Assembly (NCBI GenBank): GCA_963775695.1
Contig: CAVZJU010000009.1
Span: forward strand, 248,001-312,000
DNA: 64,000 nt
Reading direction: 5' to 3'
Origin: DATBLE01 sp963775695
GTDB taxonomy: Bacteria > Actinomycetota > Thermoleophilia > Gaiellales > Gaiellaceae
The translations under genes and the position numbers were made by a program. Numbering within the stretch: the first letter of the stretch is position 1; every line of letters starts with the position of its first letter. This document shows positions 49,223 to 59,537 of this stretch, one piece after another. The notes under the pieces are model-generated. The model saw only the letters and a program-made list of their open reading frames with translations, was not told where the DNA came from and did not search any database.

Positions 49223-49296
49223 GGGCCCCCTTCCCTGACATTCGAACCTCAGACACGCTTGTGAGCCGCGCGCGCCATGTCGGTCGCGGCGGCGGA
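49196..49296 (+). repeat. intergenic element, copy 2 (downstream of guaA)
   Basis: After the hairpin come GCCCCCTTCCCTGAC, ACCTCAG and GAGCCGCGCGCGCCATGTCG, matching copy 1 block by block. The remaining bases up to the next gene at 49364 hold only a short AT-richer stretch with a TAGCTA box 6 nt before the GTG. Confidence 0.6.
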
Positions 49297-49363
49297 CACC
49301 GGCGAGCTTCGGGGCATGCCGAACGAGATGACACGGCCGCTCGCGCGTGATTAGCTAGCGCGC

Positions 49364-49774
49364 GTGGCGATCGCCCCCCAGCAGGTCGCGTCTCCGGATG
49401 GGCGCACATGGACGGTGACCGTCGAGCGGACTCGCCGGAGCCTGAAGGACACCCGCGACGAGCCGTTCTTCTGGGCGCACGTGATCGTCACCGCGATCCT
49501 CGTCGCGCTGATGATCTGGCTCTTGCGCCACACCTGGTCGGGCATCTGGGCGGTGTTGATCCCGGCCATGGTGCTGATCTGGGCGATCGGGTTCGTCATC
49601 TCCGCCACCGGCTCGCGGGTCCGCGCCGAGACGCCGGGCCCGCCCTCCGAGCACCGGGTCTGGTCGATCACGAAGCGCTCGCACAAGGAGCACGCCCGGG
49701 ACGGCGTGGTCGCTGCGATCGGTCGCGGTGACCTCTCCTCCGAACCGCCGGACACGCGGCTCGAAGAGATCTGA
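49364..49774 (+). CDS. hypothetical membrane protein
   Basis: 136 residues with two membrane helices (about 38-55 and 60-82, HVIVTAILVALMIWLL and IWAVLIPAMVLIWAIGFVI). The N-terminus has WTVTVERTRRSLKDTRDEPF and the C-terminus RVWSITKRSHKEHARDG. Both flanks are probably cytoplasmic. No family is recognised. GTG 49364 has TAGCTA 6 nt upstream. It ends a base before the convergent phospholipase-like gene. Confidence 0.75.
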   Translation: MAIAPQQVASPDGRTWTVTVERTRRSLKDTRDEPFFWAHVIVTAILVALMIWLLRHTWSGIWAVLIPAMVLIWAIGFVISATGSRVRAETPGPPSEHRVWSITKRSHKEHARDGVVAAIGRGDLSSEPPDTRLEEI

Positions 49775-49775
49775 G

Positions 49776-50825
49776 CTAACCCGCGCCGTCCAGGTGCGCG
49801 AGCGGGTAGCGCGCGCGCACGCCGTCGACGAAAACAGCGAGACGCTCCGCCAGGGCCGGGTCGTGGATCTCCAACACGTTCTCCGCGTTCTGCTCGCCGG
49901 AATGGGAGAGGTTGAACGACCCGAGGAAGACGACGTCGTCCGCGACGGTCACCTTGGCATGCATGTAGTCGTGGACCGTCTCCGGGCCCCACGGCGTCGA
50001 CCGCTTGCCGGCGAAACGGCCTGACCCGACGATCTGGAGCAGCAGCGGCAGCTTCCACGAGGCAACGCCGGTCGGGCCCCACTGCGCCTGCACCTCCTCG
50101 ATCTGCGTCTGGTCGACCGCCCCGGCAACGTCGACCTTGCCGTCGGCGATCACCTGCGCCAGCGTCGCCAGCACCGGCGCGGCGGTCAGCACCGGCGAGC
50201 AGATCCGGATCCGCCGCTTCGCCCGGCCGATCGCCTTGGCAATGCGGTGCGAGAGTGCGTCGCCGAACCCTGGACAGAACCAGGGCCGGATCTCGACGCC
50301 ATCCACCCGGACCGGCCTCGGCTCGACCGTGCCCGTGCCCTCGACGTCCCCCGACTCCCAGAGCTGCTCGAAGTCGAGCGTGTACGCCCGCGCCAGCTCG
50401 GGCGAATCGATCACCGCGATGACGTTCTCCTCCCGTGACCATGAGTCGTCGGTCCAGTTGGTCGATCCCGTCCACACGGAGGAGTTGTCGCGGACGACGT
50501 ACTTGTGGTGCATCAGGTCGGGGATGCCGGCGATCGGCTTCGTCGGTACCGCCAGGCGGGCGATGTCCTCCGGCGCGGTTTGGGGTGGCGGGGGCACCGG
50601 GATCGGCGCGCGGAAGTCGGTGTTGTACATCAGCCGAACGGCGACGCCGCGCTTCCCCGCCTCGTCGATCACGTCGACGACCAGCTCCTCCAGCCCGGGC
50701 CCGAGCTTGAAGTCGTAGAGCGCGAGGTCGAGCGAGGTCGTCGCGGCGGCGAGGAAGTCGTGGAGCGCCCGGCCGACCGTGGCCGGCTGTTGCCCCCCGT
50801 CCGTCAACGTCGTGACCGTCATCAT
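49776..50825 (-). CDS. phospholipase D-like protein
   Basis: 349 residues. Two HKD motifs are visible: MHHKYVVRDNSSVWTGSTNW and YMHAKVTVADDVVFLGSFNL, followed by NAENVLEIHDPALAERL. No signal peptide, so it is likely cytoplasmic and may act on phospholipid or nucleic acid phosphodiesters. The ATG pair at 50825/50822 lies only 6 nt from the divergent nitroreductase start, so one or both transcripts must begin inside the other gene or lack a leader. Confidence 0.9.
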   Translation of the reverse strand: MMTVTTLTDGGQQPATVGRALHDFLAAATTSLDLALYDFKLGPGLEELVVDVIDEAGKRGVAVRLMYNTDFRAPIPVPPPPQTAPEDIARLAVPTKPIAGIPDLMHHKYVVRDNSSVWTGSTNWTDDSWSREENVIAVIDSPELARAYTLDFEQLWESGDVEGTGTVEPRPVRVDGVEIRPWFCPGFGDALSHRIAKAIGRAKRRIRICSPVLTAAPVLATLAQVIADGKVDVAGAVDQTQIEEVQAQWGPTGVASWKLPLLLQIVGSGRFAGKRSTPWGPETVHDYMHAKVTVADDVVFLGSFNLSHSGEQNAENVLEIHDPALAERLAVFVDGVRARYPLAHLDGAG

Positions 50826-50831
50826 GGCGCC

Positions 50832-51431
50832 ATGGAGTTTGCCGACGTTCTCCGTCGCAGGAAGATGGTTCGGAGCTACACGGACGAGCCGGTCGACCGC
50901 GAGGCAGTGGAACGGATCGTCGCGCGCGGCCGGAAGGCGCCGAGCGGCGGCTTCTCACAGGGCGTGCGCATGGTCGTCGTCACCGAGGAGGCGACCCGGG
51001 GTCGGATCGCCGACCTCGCGAACGAGCCGTACTACGTCGAGCGCGGGCTCGAGCCCTGGATCTCGCGGGCGCCGGTGCACGTCGTGGTCGCCATGCGAGA
51101 GGACGACTACCACGACCGCTACCGCCGGCCGGACAAGCTTCAGGAGGACGGCAGCGAGGTCGAGTGGCGCGTGCCGTGGTGGTGGGTGGACGCCGGTAAG
51201 TCGATCATGCTCCTCCTGCTCGCCGCCGTCGACGAAGGACTGGGGGCCGGGCTCTTCGGGTTGGTCGGCGGCGCAAACGACGGTCTGCGCGAGCTCCTGG
51301 GGATGCCGGCCGACCTGGAGATCGTCGGCGTGGTGACGATCGGCCACGCCGCCCAGGCGTCAGTTCAGGGCTCGCGCGGCAAGTTTCCGTGGAAGCCGCT
51401 CGAGGAGGTCGTCCGCTGGGAGCATTGGTAG
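50832..51431 (+). CDS. nitroreductase family protein
   Basis: 199 residues. The FMN-binding start is FADVLRRRKMVRSYTDEPVD with RGRKAPSGGFSQGVRMVVV; the dimer helix is WVDAGKSIMLLLLAAVDEGLG and the C-terminal LEIVGVVTIGHA precedes a basic tail. It probably reduces a small molecule with NAD(P)H. Substrate unknown. It overlaps the downstream UDG-like gene by 7 nt. Confidence 0.88.
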   Translation: MEFADVLRRRKMVRSYTDEPVDREAVERIVARGRKAPSGGFSQGVRMVVVTEEATRGRIADLANEPYYVERGLEPWISRAPVHVVVAMREDDYHDRYRRPDKLQEDGSEVEWRVPWWWVDAGKSIMLLLLAAVDEGLGAGLFGLVGGANDGLRELLGMPADLEIVGVVTIGHAAQASVQGSRGKFPWKPLEEVVRWEHW

Positions 51432-51934
51432 ACGAGCTCGCCGCCGCCCGGATCGGCAACACCTTCAACCAGTACAGCCGTTCCCGCGTTCGCCGAGAGC
51501 GCCTCGCCGCGTACCTCGAGGCGAGGGAGAACGCGTCGATCGTGCTCGTCGGCGAAGCCGCCGGCTACCGCGGCGCCCGCGTCAGCGGCGTCCCGTTCAC
51601 CTCCGAGCGGCAGCTCAGCGGCCGCGGCCCGGCCGAGGCGAGCGCGACGATCGTCCACCGCGTCCTCGGCGAGCTGGGCATCGAGGACGACGTGTTGCTT
51701 TGGAATGTCGTTCCGACACATCCACACGAGCCCGGACGCCCGTATACGAATCGGCGGCCGTCGCGCTTCGAGGTCGATGTCTCCTTCCGGTTCCTCGAGG
51801 GTGCAGCGCGCGGCCGCCGTCTGATCGCCGTGGGGCGCCTGGCCCAGGAAGTCACGGCCGCGCCGTACGTTCGCCATCCGTCGCACGGCGGAGCAGCGGC
51901 CTTCCGTGCAGGTCTTGCCGCGCTGCTCGGCTAG
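51425..51934 (+). CDS. uracil-DNA glycosylase superfamily protein
   Basis: 169 residues beginning at TTG 51425. UDG-fold features are visible: IVLVGEAAGYRGARVSGVPF for motif A, LLWNVVPTHPHEPGRP for the second loop and a late RHPSHGG with the conserved His. The usual catalytic Asp or Asn cannot be assigned with certainty, so it may be a uracil glycosylase or a diverged relative. It overlaps the nitroreductase at the start and the convergent P-loop gene at the end. Confidence 0.7.
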   Translation: MVDELAAARIGNTFNQYSRSRVRRERLAAYLEARENASIVLVGEAAGYRGARVSGVPFTSERQLSGRGPAEASATIVHRVLGELGIEDDVLLWNVVPTHPHEPGRPYTNRRPSRFEVDVSFRFLEGAARGRRLIAVGRLAQEVTAAPYVRHPSHGGAAAFRAGLAALLG

Positions 51935-52545
51935 GTCGGGCGCGCGGCGACGGCTCGGGAGAGCCCCGCAGACGTCGGCGCAGCACGGCTCACCGGGGTC
52001 AGCGCGTAGCCCTCGTCGACCTCGACGAAGGAGTGGCCGATCGTGACCGCCTCGTAGCAGGCGACGAACTCGAGCCAGAGGTCGTACCAGCCGCGGACCA
52101 GCCCGTCGTCCTCGTACAGCGCGCGGAGCGTGCGGTGCAGCGCCTGCCGGCGCGGGGGCCGGTCGCGGCGTGCGATTCGTCGGTCGAGTTGAGCGCGAAG
52201 ACGGTCGGCGCTGGTGCGGAGCGTGAGGAAGGTGATGCCCTGGGCGGCCTCGAGGAGAGCCAGGCTCGGGTCGTGCTCGTACGCCGGGATGCCCTGGTGG
52301 AGCAGGCGGAAAAGGTCGTAGTGCAGGATCAGCGCCTCGACTGCTGCCGGGCGGCGGCGCGTCACCGAGCGGGCAGCCATGTCGGGTGCCCCCTTCGGCA
52401 CCCTCAGCCGCTCGCGCAACAGGTCGTCGCTCAGCAGCCGGCGGATCAGCAGAGACTTTCCGACCGCCGGCGGGCCGGCGACGACGACGAGGTGGTCGAT
52501 CGCCCAGCGCTCCTCGCCCGGTGCCGCCGTCAGCCGTCCTGACAT
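51931..52545 (-). CDS. P-loop NTPase of unknown role
   Basis: 204 residues. Walker A is VVVAGPPAVGKSLLIRRLL near residue 20. The rest, with VEALILHYDLFRLLHQG and LYEDDGLVRGWYDLWLEFVA, looks like an all-helical kinase-like or sulfotransferase-like lid but fits no named family. It could be a small kinase or nucleotide-dependent switch. Divergent from rplM, with 141 nt between the starts. Confidence 0.7.
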   Translation of the reverse strand: MSGRLTAAPGEERWAIDHLVVVAGPPAVGKSLLIRRLLSDDLLRERLRVPKGAPDMAARSVTRRRPAAVEALILHYDLFRLLHQGIPAYEHDPSLALLEAAQGITFLTLRTSADRLRAQLDRRIARRDRPPRRQALHRTLRALYEDDGLVRGWYDLWLEFVACYEAVTIGHSFVEVDEGYALTPVSRAAPTSAGLSRAVAARPT

Positions 52546-52629
52546 CGGCTGATTGTCGTCATTCGGGCCGGACGAAGCAATCGGGTGCGGGCGGGCGGGG
52601 CGGACTGCATGCTGCTACCATTCCGCCCC

Positions 52630-52647
52630 GGCGCACCCCCGTGCGCC
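52630..52647 (+). promoter_or_regulatory. hairpin in the leader of rplM-rpsI
   Basis: GGCGCAC, four bases CCCC, then GTGCGCC, followed by GCTTTTCG. It lies 39 nt before the rplM ATG, so it may attenuate the L13-S9 operon, where autogenous control is known in other bacteria. No known RNA family is matched by eye. Confidence 0.4.
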
Positions 52648-52686
52648 GCTTTTCGTGAGCGCAGCTTTCCCGTGAAGACAGTGACG

Positions 52687-53127
52687 ATGCAAAAGACCTG
52701 GAATGCGAAGCCCGGCGAGGTCACTCGCCGGTGGTACGTCGTCGACGCCGAGGGCCAGACGCTCGGGCGTCTCGCCACGCGCATCGCCGACACGCTCCGC
52801 GGCAAGGGCAAACCCGAGTACACGCCGCACGTGGACACGGGCGACTTCGTCGTCGTCGTCAACGCCGAGAAGATCCGGGTGACCGGCAACAAGCTCGACC
52901 AGAAGCTCTACTACCGCCATTCCGGCTATCCCGGCGGCCTGCGCAGCAGGACGCTCCGCGTCCAGCTCGAGCGGCGGCCGACCGAGGTGCTCCGGAAGGC
53001 GGTCAAGGGCATGCTGCCGCGGAACAAGCTCGCGAGCGCCCAGATCGGCAAGCTGAAGATCTACGCAGGCCCCGAGCATCCGCACTCGGCGCAGAGCCCC
53101 GAGCCGCTGAAGCTGGAGACGAGATGA
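52687..53127 (+). CDS. rplM: 50S ribosomal protein L13
   Basis: 146 residues. KTWNAKPGEVTRRWYVVDAE, TLGRLATRIADTLRGK, YTPHVDTGDFVVVVNAEKI, YYRHSGYPGGLRS and GMLPRNKLASAQIGKLKIY match L13 throughout. ATG 52687 gives the usual actinobacterial length; GTG 52672 would add five residues. It is followed 13 nt later by rpsI, the standard pair. Confidence 0.97.
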   Translation: MQKTWNAKPGEVTRRWYVVDAEGQTLGRLATRIADTLRGKGKPEYTPHVDTGDFVVVVNAEKIRVTGNKLDQKLYYRHSGYPGGLRSRTLRVQLERRPTEVLRKAVKGMLPRNKLASAQIGKLKIYAGPEHPHSAQSPEPLKLETR

Positions 53128-53140
53128 CACTGGAGAATCG

Positions 53141-53536
53141 GTGAGCGAGCTCGCCACCTACCGCGGCACTGGCAAGCGCAAGACCTCGGTCGCGCGCGTG
53201 ATCCTTCGTCCCGGTGACGGCGCGACGTGGTTCAACGGCCGCACCCTCGACGACTACTTCCCGCGGGCGAGCCATCGCAACCAGGTGATGGCGCCGCTAC
53301 GGGTCGCCGGGCTCGAGGGCAGCTACGACATCCGCGTCCGTGTGCACGGTGGCGGTCCGTCGGGTCAGGCGGGTGCGGTCCGCCACGGCGTCGCCCGCGC
53401 GCTCGTCGAGGCCGATCCGGAACTGCGGACGGTGCTGAAGCGCGAGGGCTTTCTCGCCCGCGACTCGCGGATCGTCGAGCGCAAGAAGGCCGGCCTGCAC
53501 AAGGCCCGCAAGGCTCCTCAGTTCAGTAAGCGCTAA
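53141..53536 (+). CDS. rpsI: 30S ribosomal protein S9
   Basis: 131 residues. TYRGTGKRKTSVARVILRPG, FNGRTLDDYFPR, VRVHGGGPSGQAGAVRHGVA and the C-terminal KARKAPQFSKR, whose basic tail reaches the P-site tRNA. GTG 53141 follows GGAGAATCG. glmM comes next. Confidence 0.97.
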   Translation: MSELATYRGTGKRKTSVARVILRPGDGATWFNGRTLDDYFPRASHRNQVMAPLRVAGLEGSYDIRVRVHGGGPSGQAGAVRHGVARALVEADPELRTVLKREGFLARDSRIVERKKAGLHKARKAPQFSKR

Positions 53537-53564
53537 CACTGCGCTCCAGCGCTTGGAGGTGCGC

Positions 53565-54850
53565 ATGAGCTCACCGACGCTTATGGCACGCAAATACTTC
53601 GGAACGGACGGCGTGAGAGGTGTCGTCGGCGAAGACCTGACGGCACAGCTCGTCGAGCAGCTCGGCCGTGCGTCGACACTCTGGGTCGGGGGCGGCGCGG
53701 TATTCGTCGGACGCGACACACGCGGCACCGGTCCGGAGCTGGAGCGCGCATTCGCGAGCGGTGTGGCGTCGGCCGGAGGTCACGCCGTGCTGGCCGGCGT
53801 CCTGCCGACACCGGCCGTCGCGCTGCTCGCGCTCGACCTGGGTGTCGTCATCTCCGCGTCGCACAACCCGCCCGAGTACAACGGCGTCAAGTTCTTCCGC
53901 AAGGACGGGAGCAAGCTCGGAGACGAGGACGAGGAGGCGATCGAGGCGCTGCTCGACGCGCCGCCGAACGAACCAGAGCGCGGCCAGGTCGACACCCTCG
54001 AGGTCGCGGTCGACAGCTACCTGGACCTCGTCATCGAGCGCTTCGGCTCGGATCTCGCGGGCCTGCGCATCGGCGTCGACTGCGCGAACGGCGCCTATTC
54101 CGGAATTGCGCCCCGTGCCTTCGAGGAGCTCGGCGCCGAGGTGGTCGCAATTGGCGTCGATCCCGACGGAACGAACATCAACGTGGCTGCGGCGCCACCG
54201 ACCTGCGCGCGTTGCAGGCGCTCGTTCGCGATCGGGAGCTCGATCTCGGCGTTGCCTTCGACGGCGACGGCGACCGCATGCTCGCGGTCGACGAGAACGG
54301 CGACCCGCTCGACGGCGACCAGATCGTCGCCGTGCTCGCACTCGAGCTCGGGGTCGAGCTCGTCGCAGTGACGACGATGTCGAACATGGGCTTTCACCGG
54401 CTGATGGACGAACACGGGGTCCGCGTCCTCGTCACGGACGTCGGAGACCGATATGTGCTCGAGGCGCTGAAGCGCGAGGGTGGGATCCTCGGGGGTGAGC
54501 AGTCCGGTCACATCATCTACCTGGACGGGCACGTGACGGGCGACGGGCTGGCCGCTGCACTGCTCCTCTGCAGCGCCGTCCGGGGCCGGAGGATGTCCGA
54601 GGCTGCCGCGGTGATGGAGCCCTACCCGCAGGTCAAGGAGAACGTCCGCGTCACCCGCCGGCAGCTCGGTGACCGCATCCGCGACGAGGTCGACCGGGTC
54701 AACGCCGAGCTCGACGGCAGAGGCCGCGTGCTCGTGCGGCCTTCGGGCACCGAACCGGTCGTCCGGGTCTTGGCCGAGGCCGAGACGGACGAGGCGGCGG
54801 CGGCGCTCTGTGCTAGCATCAGCGCGCTCGTGCAGCAAGAGCTCGGCTGA
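53565..54850 (+). CDS. glmM: phosphoglucosamine mutase, interrupted by a one-base frameshift
   Basis: ATG 53565 follows GGAGG. The first frame has RKYFGTDGVRGVVGEDLTAQ, the phosphoserine loop VVISASHNPPEYNGVKFF and LRIGVDCANGAYS, up to GTNINV. The second frame continues with ATDLRALQALVRDRELDLGV, AFDGDGDRMLAVD and VLVRPSGTEPVVRV. Adding one G at GTGGCTGC (54183-54188) restores NINVGCGATDLRAL. The enzyme makes glucosamine-1-phosphate for peptidoglycan and is normally essential, so sequence error is likely. glmS follows. Confidence 0.92.
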
Positions 54851-54870
54851 CCGCTCCGACGACGGAGCGG
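54851..54870 (+). terminator. perfect 8-bp hairpin between glmM and glmS
   Basis: CCGCTCCG, four bases ACGA, then CGGAGCGG directly after the glmM stop. The 93-nt gap continues with GGGCTTTTCGTG and then GAGGAGGAG before glmS. It may end or attenuate transcription. Confidence 0.45.
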
Positions 54871-54943
54871 CCAAGATGCCGGGCTTTTCGTGTTTGGTGA
54901 TTCGTTTCCGGACGTTTCGCCGAAAACCGAGGAGGAGCGCCAC

Positions 54944-56770
<1,827 letters not shown>

Positions 56771-56808
56771 CCGCGGCGGCGCCGTGCCGGCGCCGCCGCC
56801 GACTGGAG

Positions 56809-58224
56809 TCAGATCGCTCGGACGAGGACCTCCCGGTCGACCCGGTTGCCGTTCGCGTCGACCGCGGCGATCGTGATGTTGTAGTTGTGGTTCTTGACGG
56901 CCTTGAACGGGGCTTTGAAGCTCACCCAGCCGTCGTAGCCGATCACCGAGGCCGGCTGGGCCGTCTTCAGCACCTTCGAGCCGTCGTAGATGGCGATCGT
57001 CATCCCGACTTTCGCGCCGGCGCCGGAGCGTGACCAGAGCTCGAGCGCCGCGAACTTGACGGTCGGGTTGGCGGTACCGCCCTTCACGAAGATCTGCGGA
57101 TTACGCCCGTCGTACTGCGTCGCCAGGCTCGTGAACGCGGAGAAAGCCGGCTTCTTGGTCCCGTCACGCTTGACCAGACCGCTCTGCCAGGCGCTGGTCG
57201 GGTCGTCCCGCAGGATGAACCAGATGAAGATCGACACCTTGGGGTCGTTCGCGGCGAAGCGCAGGGCCGTCCGTAGATACGCGGCCTGCTGTGCGTAGGT
57301 CACGCCCTTCGGCTCCTCGGGCTTGGTCTCATGGCCGTACTCGGTGATCCACATGACCACGTTGCGCTTGAACCAGTGGCCGAGCTGGTTCTCGAACCGC
57401 GGCAAGTTCGAGAGGGTCACGTTCGGCCAGCGCGTCTTCGCCAGCGGCCGGCCGTTGATCGACGTCGGATACGGGTGGTGCGACCAGGCGTCGAAACGCA
57501 GGGCGGGCCGTTGCTTGGAGAGCAGCTCGGCGAACTTCCCCGGCGACTCGGTCTCCTGTGTGCCCTGCTTGCCCAGGTAGCGGTCGCGCCCCCGCGCGGA
57601 GGTCTCGCCGATCCCGACCAGAGAGCGGCTGTTGCCCGCCTTGATCCCCGCGTAGGCTGCCCGGTAGAGCTTCGCGTAGATGGCCGGTCCGACCGGCTTG
57701 CCCTTCGAGTCGTACTGGGGTGAGAGGAACTGCCCGAGGTTCGACTCGTTCCAGACCGAGAAGTAGCGTACGAAGGGGTAGCCCTGGTAGCGGCCCGAGT
57801 AGCGCGACGCGAGCGCACGCGCGAAGCTCTGGAGCGTGGAGTAGTTGGTCGGCGCGAAGTTCTGGCCCTTGCCGCCGTTTGCCCAGGCGGGCGTGCCCCA
57901 GATCGTCAGCATGACCTCCATGCCGTGCAGGCCCGCGTTGCGCACGAACTCGTCGAGATCGTCGAAGCGATAGGCCGGGTCGAACGGATTGGCGCCGTTC
58001 GCAGGTCTGGTCTGCGCGATCCTCGACCAGTAGACCGTCGTCCGGACGATGCCTGCGTGCGACTGCTCGCCGAGGTCGAAGACATTGAGCCGATCGTCTC
58101 GCCAACGGAGGCTGGGGTCGTCCTGGAAGCCGATCATCATGCGCGGCTGGGCCGACGCGATGATCGGGAAGACGGCGGTCGCCGCTACACAGGCAGCGGC
58201 AACGAGGAACAGACGCAAACGCAT
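56809..58224 (-). CDS. secreted clan-A glycoside hydrolase-like protein
   Basis: 471 residues. A signal peptide (RLRLFLVAAACVAATAVF) precedes a TIM-barrel (about 30-370) with the acid/base Glu likely in YFSVWNESNLGQFLSPQYD and the nucleophile in VMWITEYGHETKPEEP, as in GH39/GH5-type enzymes. A beta-sandwich domain of about 100 residues follows (AALELWSRSGAGAKVGMTIA). The substrate is unknown, perhaps its own exopolysaccharide. The ATG follows GAAGGGAG. This gene is of ordinary GC. Confidence 0.82.
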   Translation of the reverse strand: MRLRLFLVAAACVAATAVFPIIASAQPRMMIGFQDDPSLRWRDDRLNVFDLGEQSHAGIVRTTVYWSRIAQTRPANGANPFDPAYRFDDLDEFVRNAGLHGMEVMLTIWGTPAWANGGKGQNFAPTNYSTLQSFARALASRYSGRYQGYPFVRYFSVWNESNLGQFLSPQYDSKGKPVGPAIYAKLYRAAYAGIKAGNSRSLVGIGETSARGRDRYLGKQGTQETESPGKFAELLSKQRPALRFDAWSHHPYPTSINGRPLAKTRWPNVTLSNLPRFENQLGHWFKRNVVMWITEYGHETKPEEPKGVTYAQQAAYLRTALRFAANDPKVSIFIWFILRDDPTSAWQSGLVKRDGTKKPAFSAFTSLATQYDGRNPQIFVKGGTANPTVKFAALELWSRSGAGAKVGMTIAIYDGSKVLKTAQPASVIGYDGWVSFKAPFKAVKNHNYNITIAAVDANGNRVDREVLVRAI

Positions 58225-58305
58225 GGGCAGATGCTCCCTTCGGTCGGAAAGGTCGAGACAGACTAGCGAGGCGTTTCCCAGGATCGGCCCGTTCTTACAC
58301 ACTGC

Positions 58306-58713
58306 TTACGTCGGTGGCCGACGCAGCCTCTTGGTCTCGGAACGCTGGCGCTTCTGCTCGAGCCTGCGTTCCCGCGATGCCGCGGTGGGTGCGGTCGGGC
58401 GGCGCCGCCGCTCGACGCGCAGAGCCCGGCGGAGCGCCTCGACCAGGCGCTCGACCGCCAGCTCACGGTTTCGCCACTGGCTCCGCTCGTCCTGCGCAAC
58501 CGCGCGCAGCACCGGCCCCGCCCGGTCGATCACCCGCTGCTTCTGCACGGGTGTCAACGCGGACGAGCTCTCGACGTCGAGGATCGCCTCCACGCGGGTC
58601 TCCGACCGCTGCGCGTGCTGTCCCCCCGGACCACTCGACCGCGAGAACCTGAGCTCGATCTCGTCGACGGGGAGGCTCACGGAGCGGGTGACGTAAATAG
58701 ACTCGCCGGGCAT
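58306..58713 (-). CDS. arfB: peptidyl-tRNA hydrolase ArfB (GGQ release factor-like)
   Basis: 135 residues. The GGQ loop is FSRSSGPGGQHAQRSETRVE, followed by DERSQWRNRELAVERLVEAL and a basic tail EQKRQRSETKRLRRP that enters the empty mRNA channel. It rescues stalled ribosomes. The ATG at 58713 overlaps the start codon of the divergent HAD gene (CATG shared), which is unusual; ATG 58722 would give three more residues. Confidence 0.92.
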   Translation of the reverse strand: MPGESIYVTRSVSLPVDEIELRFSRSSGPGGQHAQRSETRVEAILDVESSSALTPVQKQRVIDRAGPVLRAVAQDERSQWRNRELAVERLVEALRRALRVERRRRPTAPTAASRERRLEQKRQRSETKRLRRPPT

Positions 58714-59488
58714 GGCGGCCATTCTGCTCGACGTCGACGGCGTTCTCCATGTCTCCGGCAAGGCGATCCCGGGCGCAGCGGAGGCGGTCAGGGAGCTGCG
58801 ACGGGCGGGTCATCGCCTGCGGTTCGTCTCGAACAGCACTACCAGGCCGCGGTCGGTGCTTGCCGACGAGCTCCGGGGGTGCGGGATCGAACTCGACGAC
58901 GAGGAGCTCCAGACGACTGCGGCCGCCGCCGCGCGCGTGCTCGCAGGGCGGCGCGTGCTCGCTCTGGTGATGGCGGCTCTCGTTGCGGATTTCGACGGAA
59001 TGGAGCTCGTCGGCGACGGGGCAGAGGCGGTGTTGCTGGGCGGCGCGGACGAGACCGAGGAGACCGGACGCGTCTTCAGCTACATGAACCTCGCTCGCGC
59101 GTTCGGCGAGCTCGAGCTGGGAGCGGAGCTCTACTGCCTGCACAAGAACCGGTGGTGGCAGACCTCGCGCGGGCCGCTGCTCGACTCGGGCGCCTTCGTC
59201 GCCGGCCTCGAGTTCGCCGCCGGGGTGGAGGCGACGGTGCTCGGCAAGCCGAGCCCTGCCTACTTCGAGGCGGCCCTCGAAGCGCTCGACGCCGAGCCAG
59301 GCCTGACCTGGATGGTCGGCGACGATCTCGACTCCGACGTCGCCGGCGCCCAGCGCTACGGGCTGAAGACGGTGCTCGTCCGTACGGGGAAGTTCCGGCC
59401 CGACGAGCTCGACCGTTCGACCGTGGTTCCCGACGCCGTGATCAGCTCGGTCGCCTACCTGCCCGAGTGGCTCGAGCGGGCGCAGTGA
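58712..59488 (+). CDS. HAD-IIA phosphatase (NagD-like)
   Basis: 258 residues. The nucleophile motif MAAILLDVDGVLHVSGKAIP, the second motif LRFVSNSTTRPRSVLADELR and the late VLGKPSPAYFEAALEAL plus TWMVGDDLDSDVAGAQRYG define HAD subfamily IIA with its large cap. Relatives dephosphorylate nucleotides or glycerol phosphate. TAGACT lies 8 nt before the ATG, so the message is probably leaderless. It shares its start region with arfB. Confidence 0.88.
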   Translation: MAAILLDVDGVLHVSGKAIPGAAEAVRELRRAGHRLRFVSNSTTRPRSVLADELRGCGIELDDEELQTTAAAAARVLAGRRVLALVMAALVADFDGMELVGDGAEAVLLGGADETEETGRVFSYMNLARAFGELELGAELYCLHKNRWWQTSRGPLLDSGAFVAGLEFAAGVEATVLGKPSPAYFEAALEALDAEPGLTWMVGDDLDSDVAGAQRYGLKTVLVRTGKFRPDELDRSTVVPDAVISSVAYLPEWLERAQ

Positions 59489-59537
59489 CATCGCCCGCCC
59501 CAGGCCCCCTCTCTGGCCATCGGCCAAGGTGCGGCCG

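Noticed and set aside
54851..54943. A glmS ribozyme in the gap before glmS
   Set aside because: The gap is 93 nt with one simple hairpin; the ribozyme is longer and none of its conserved core was seen.
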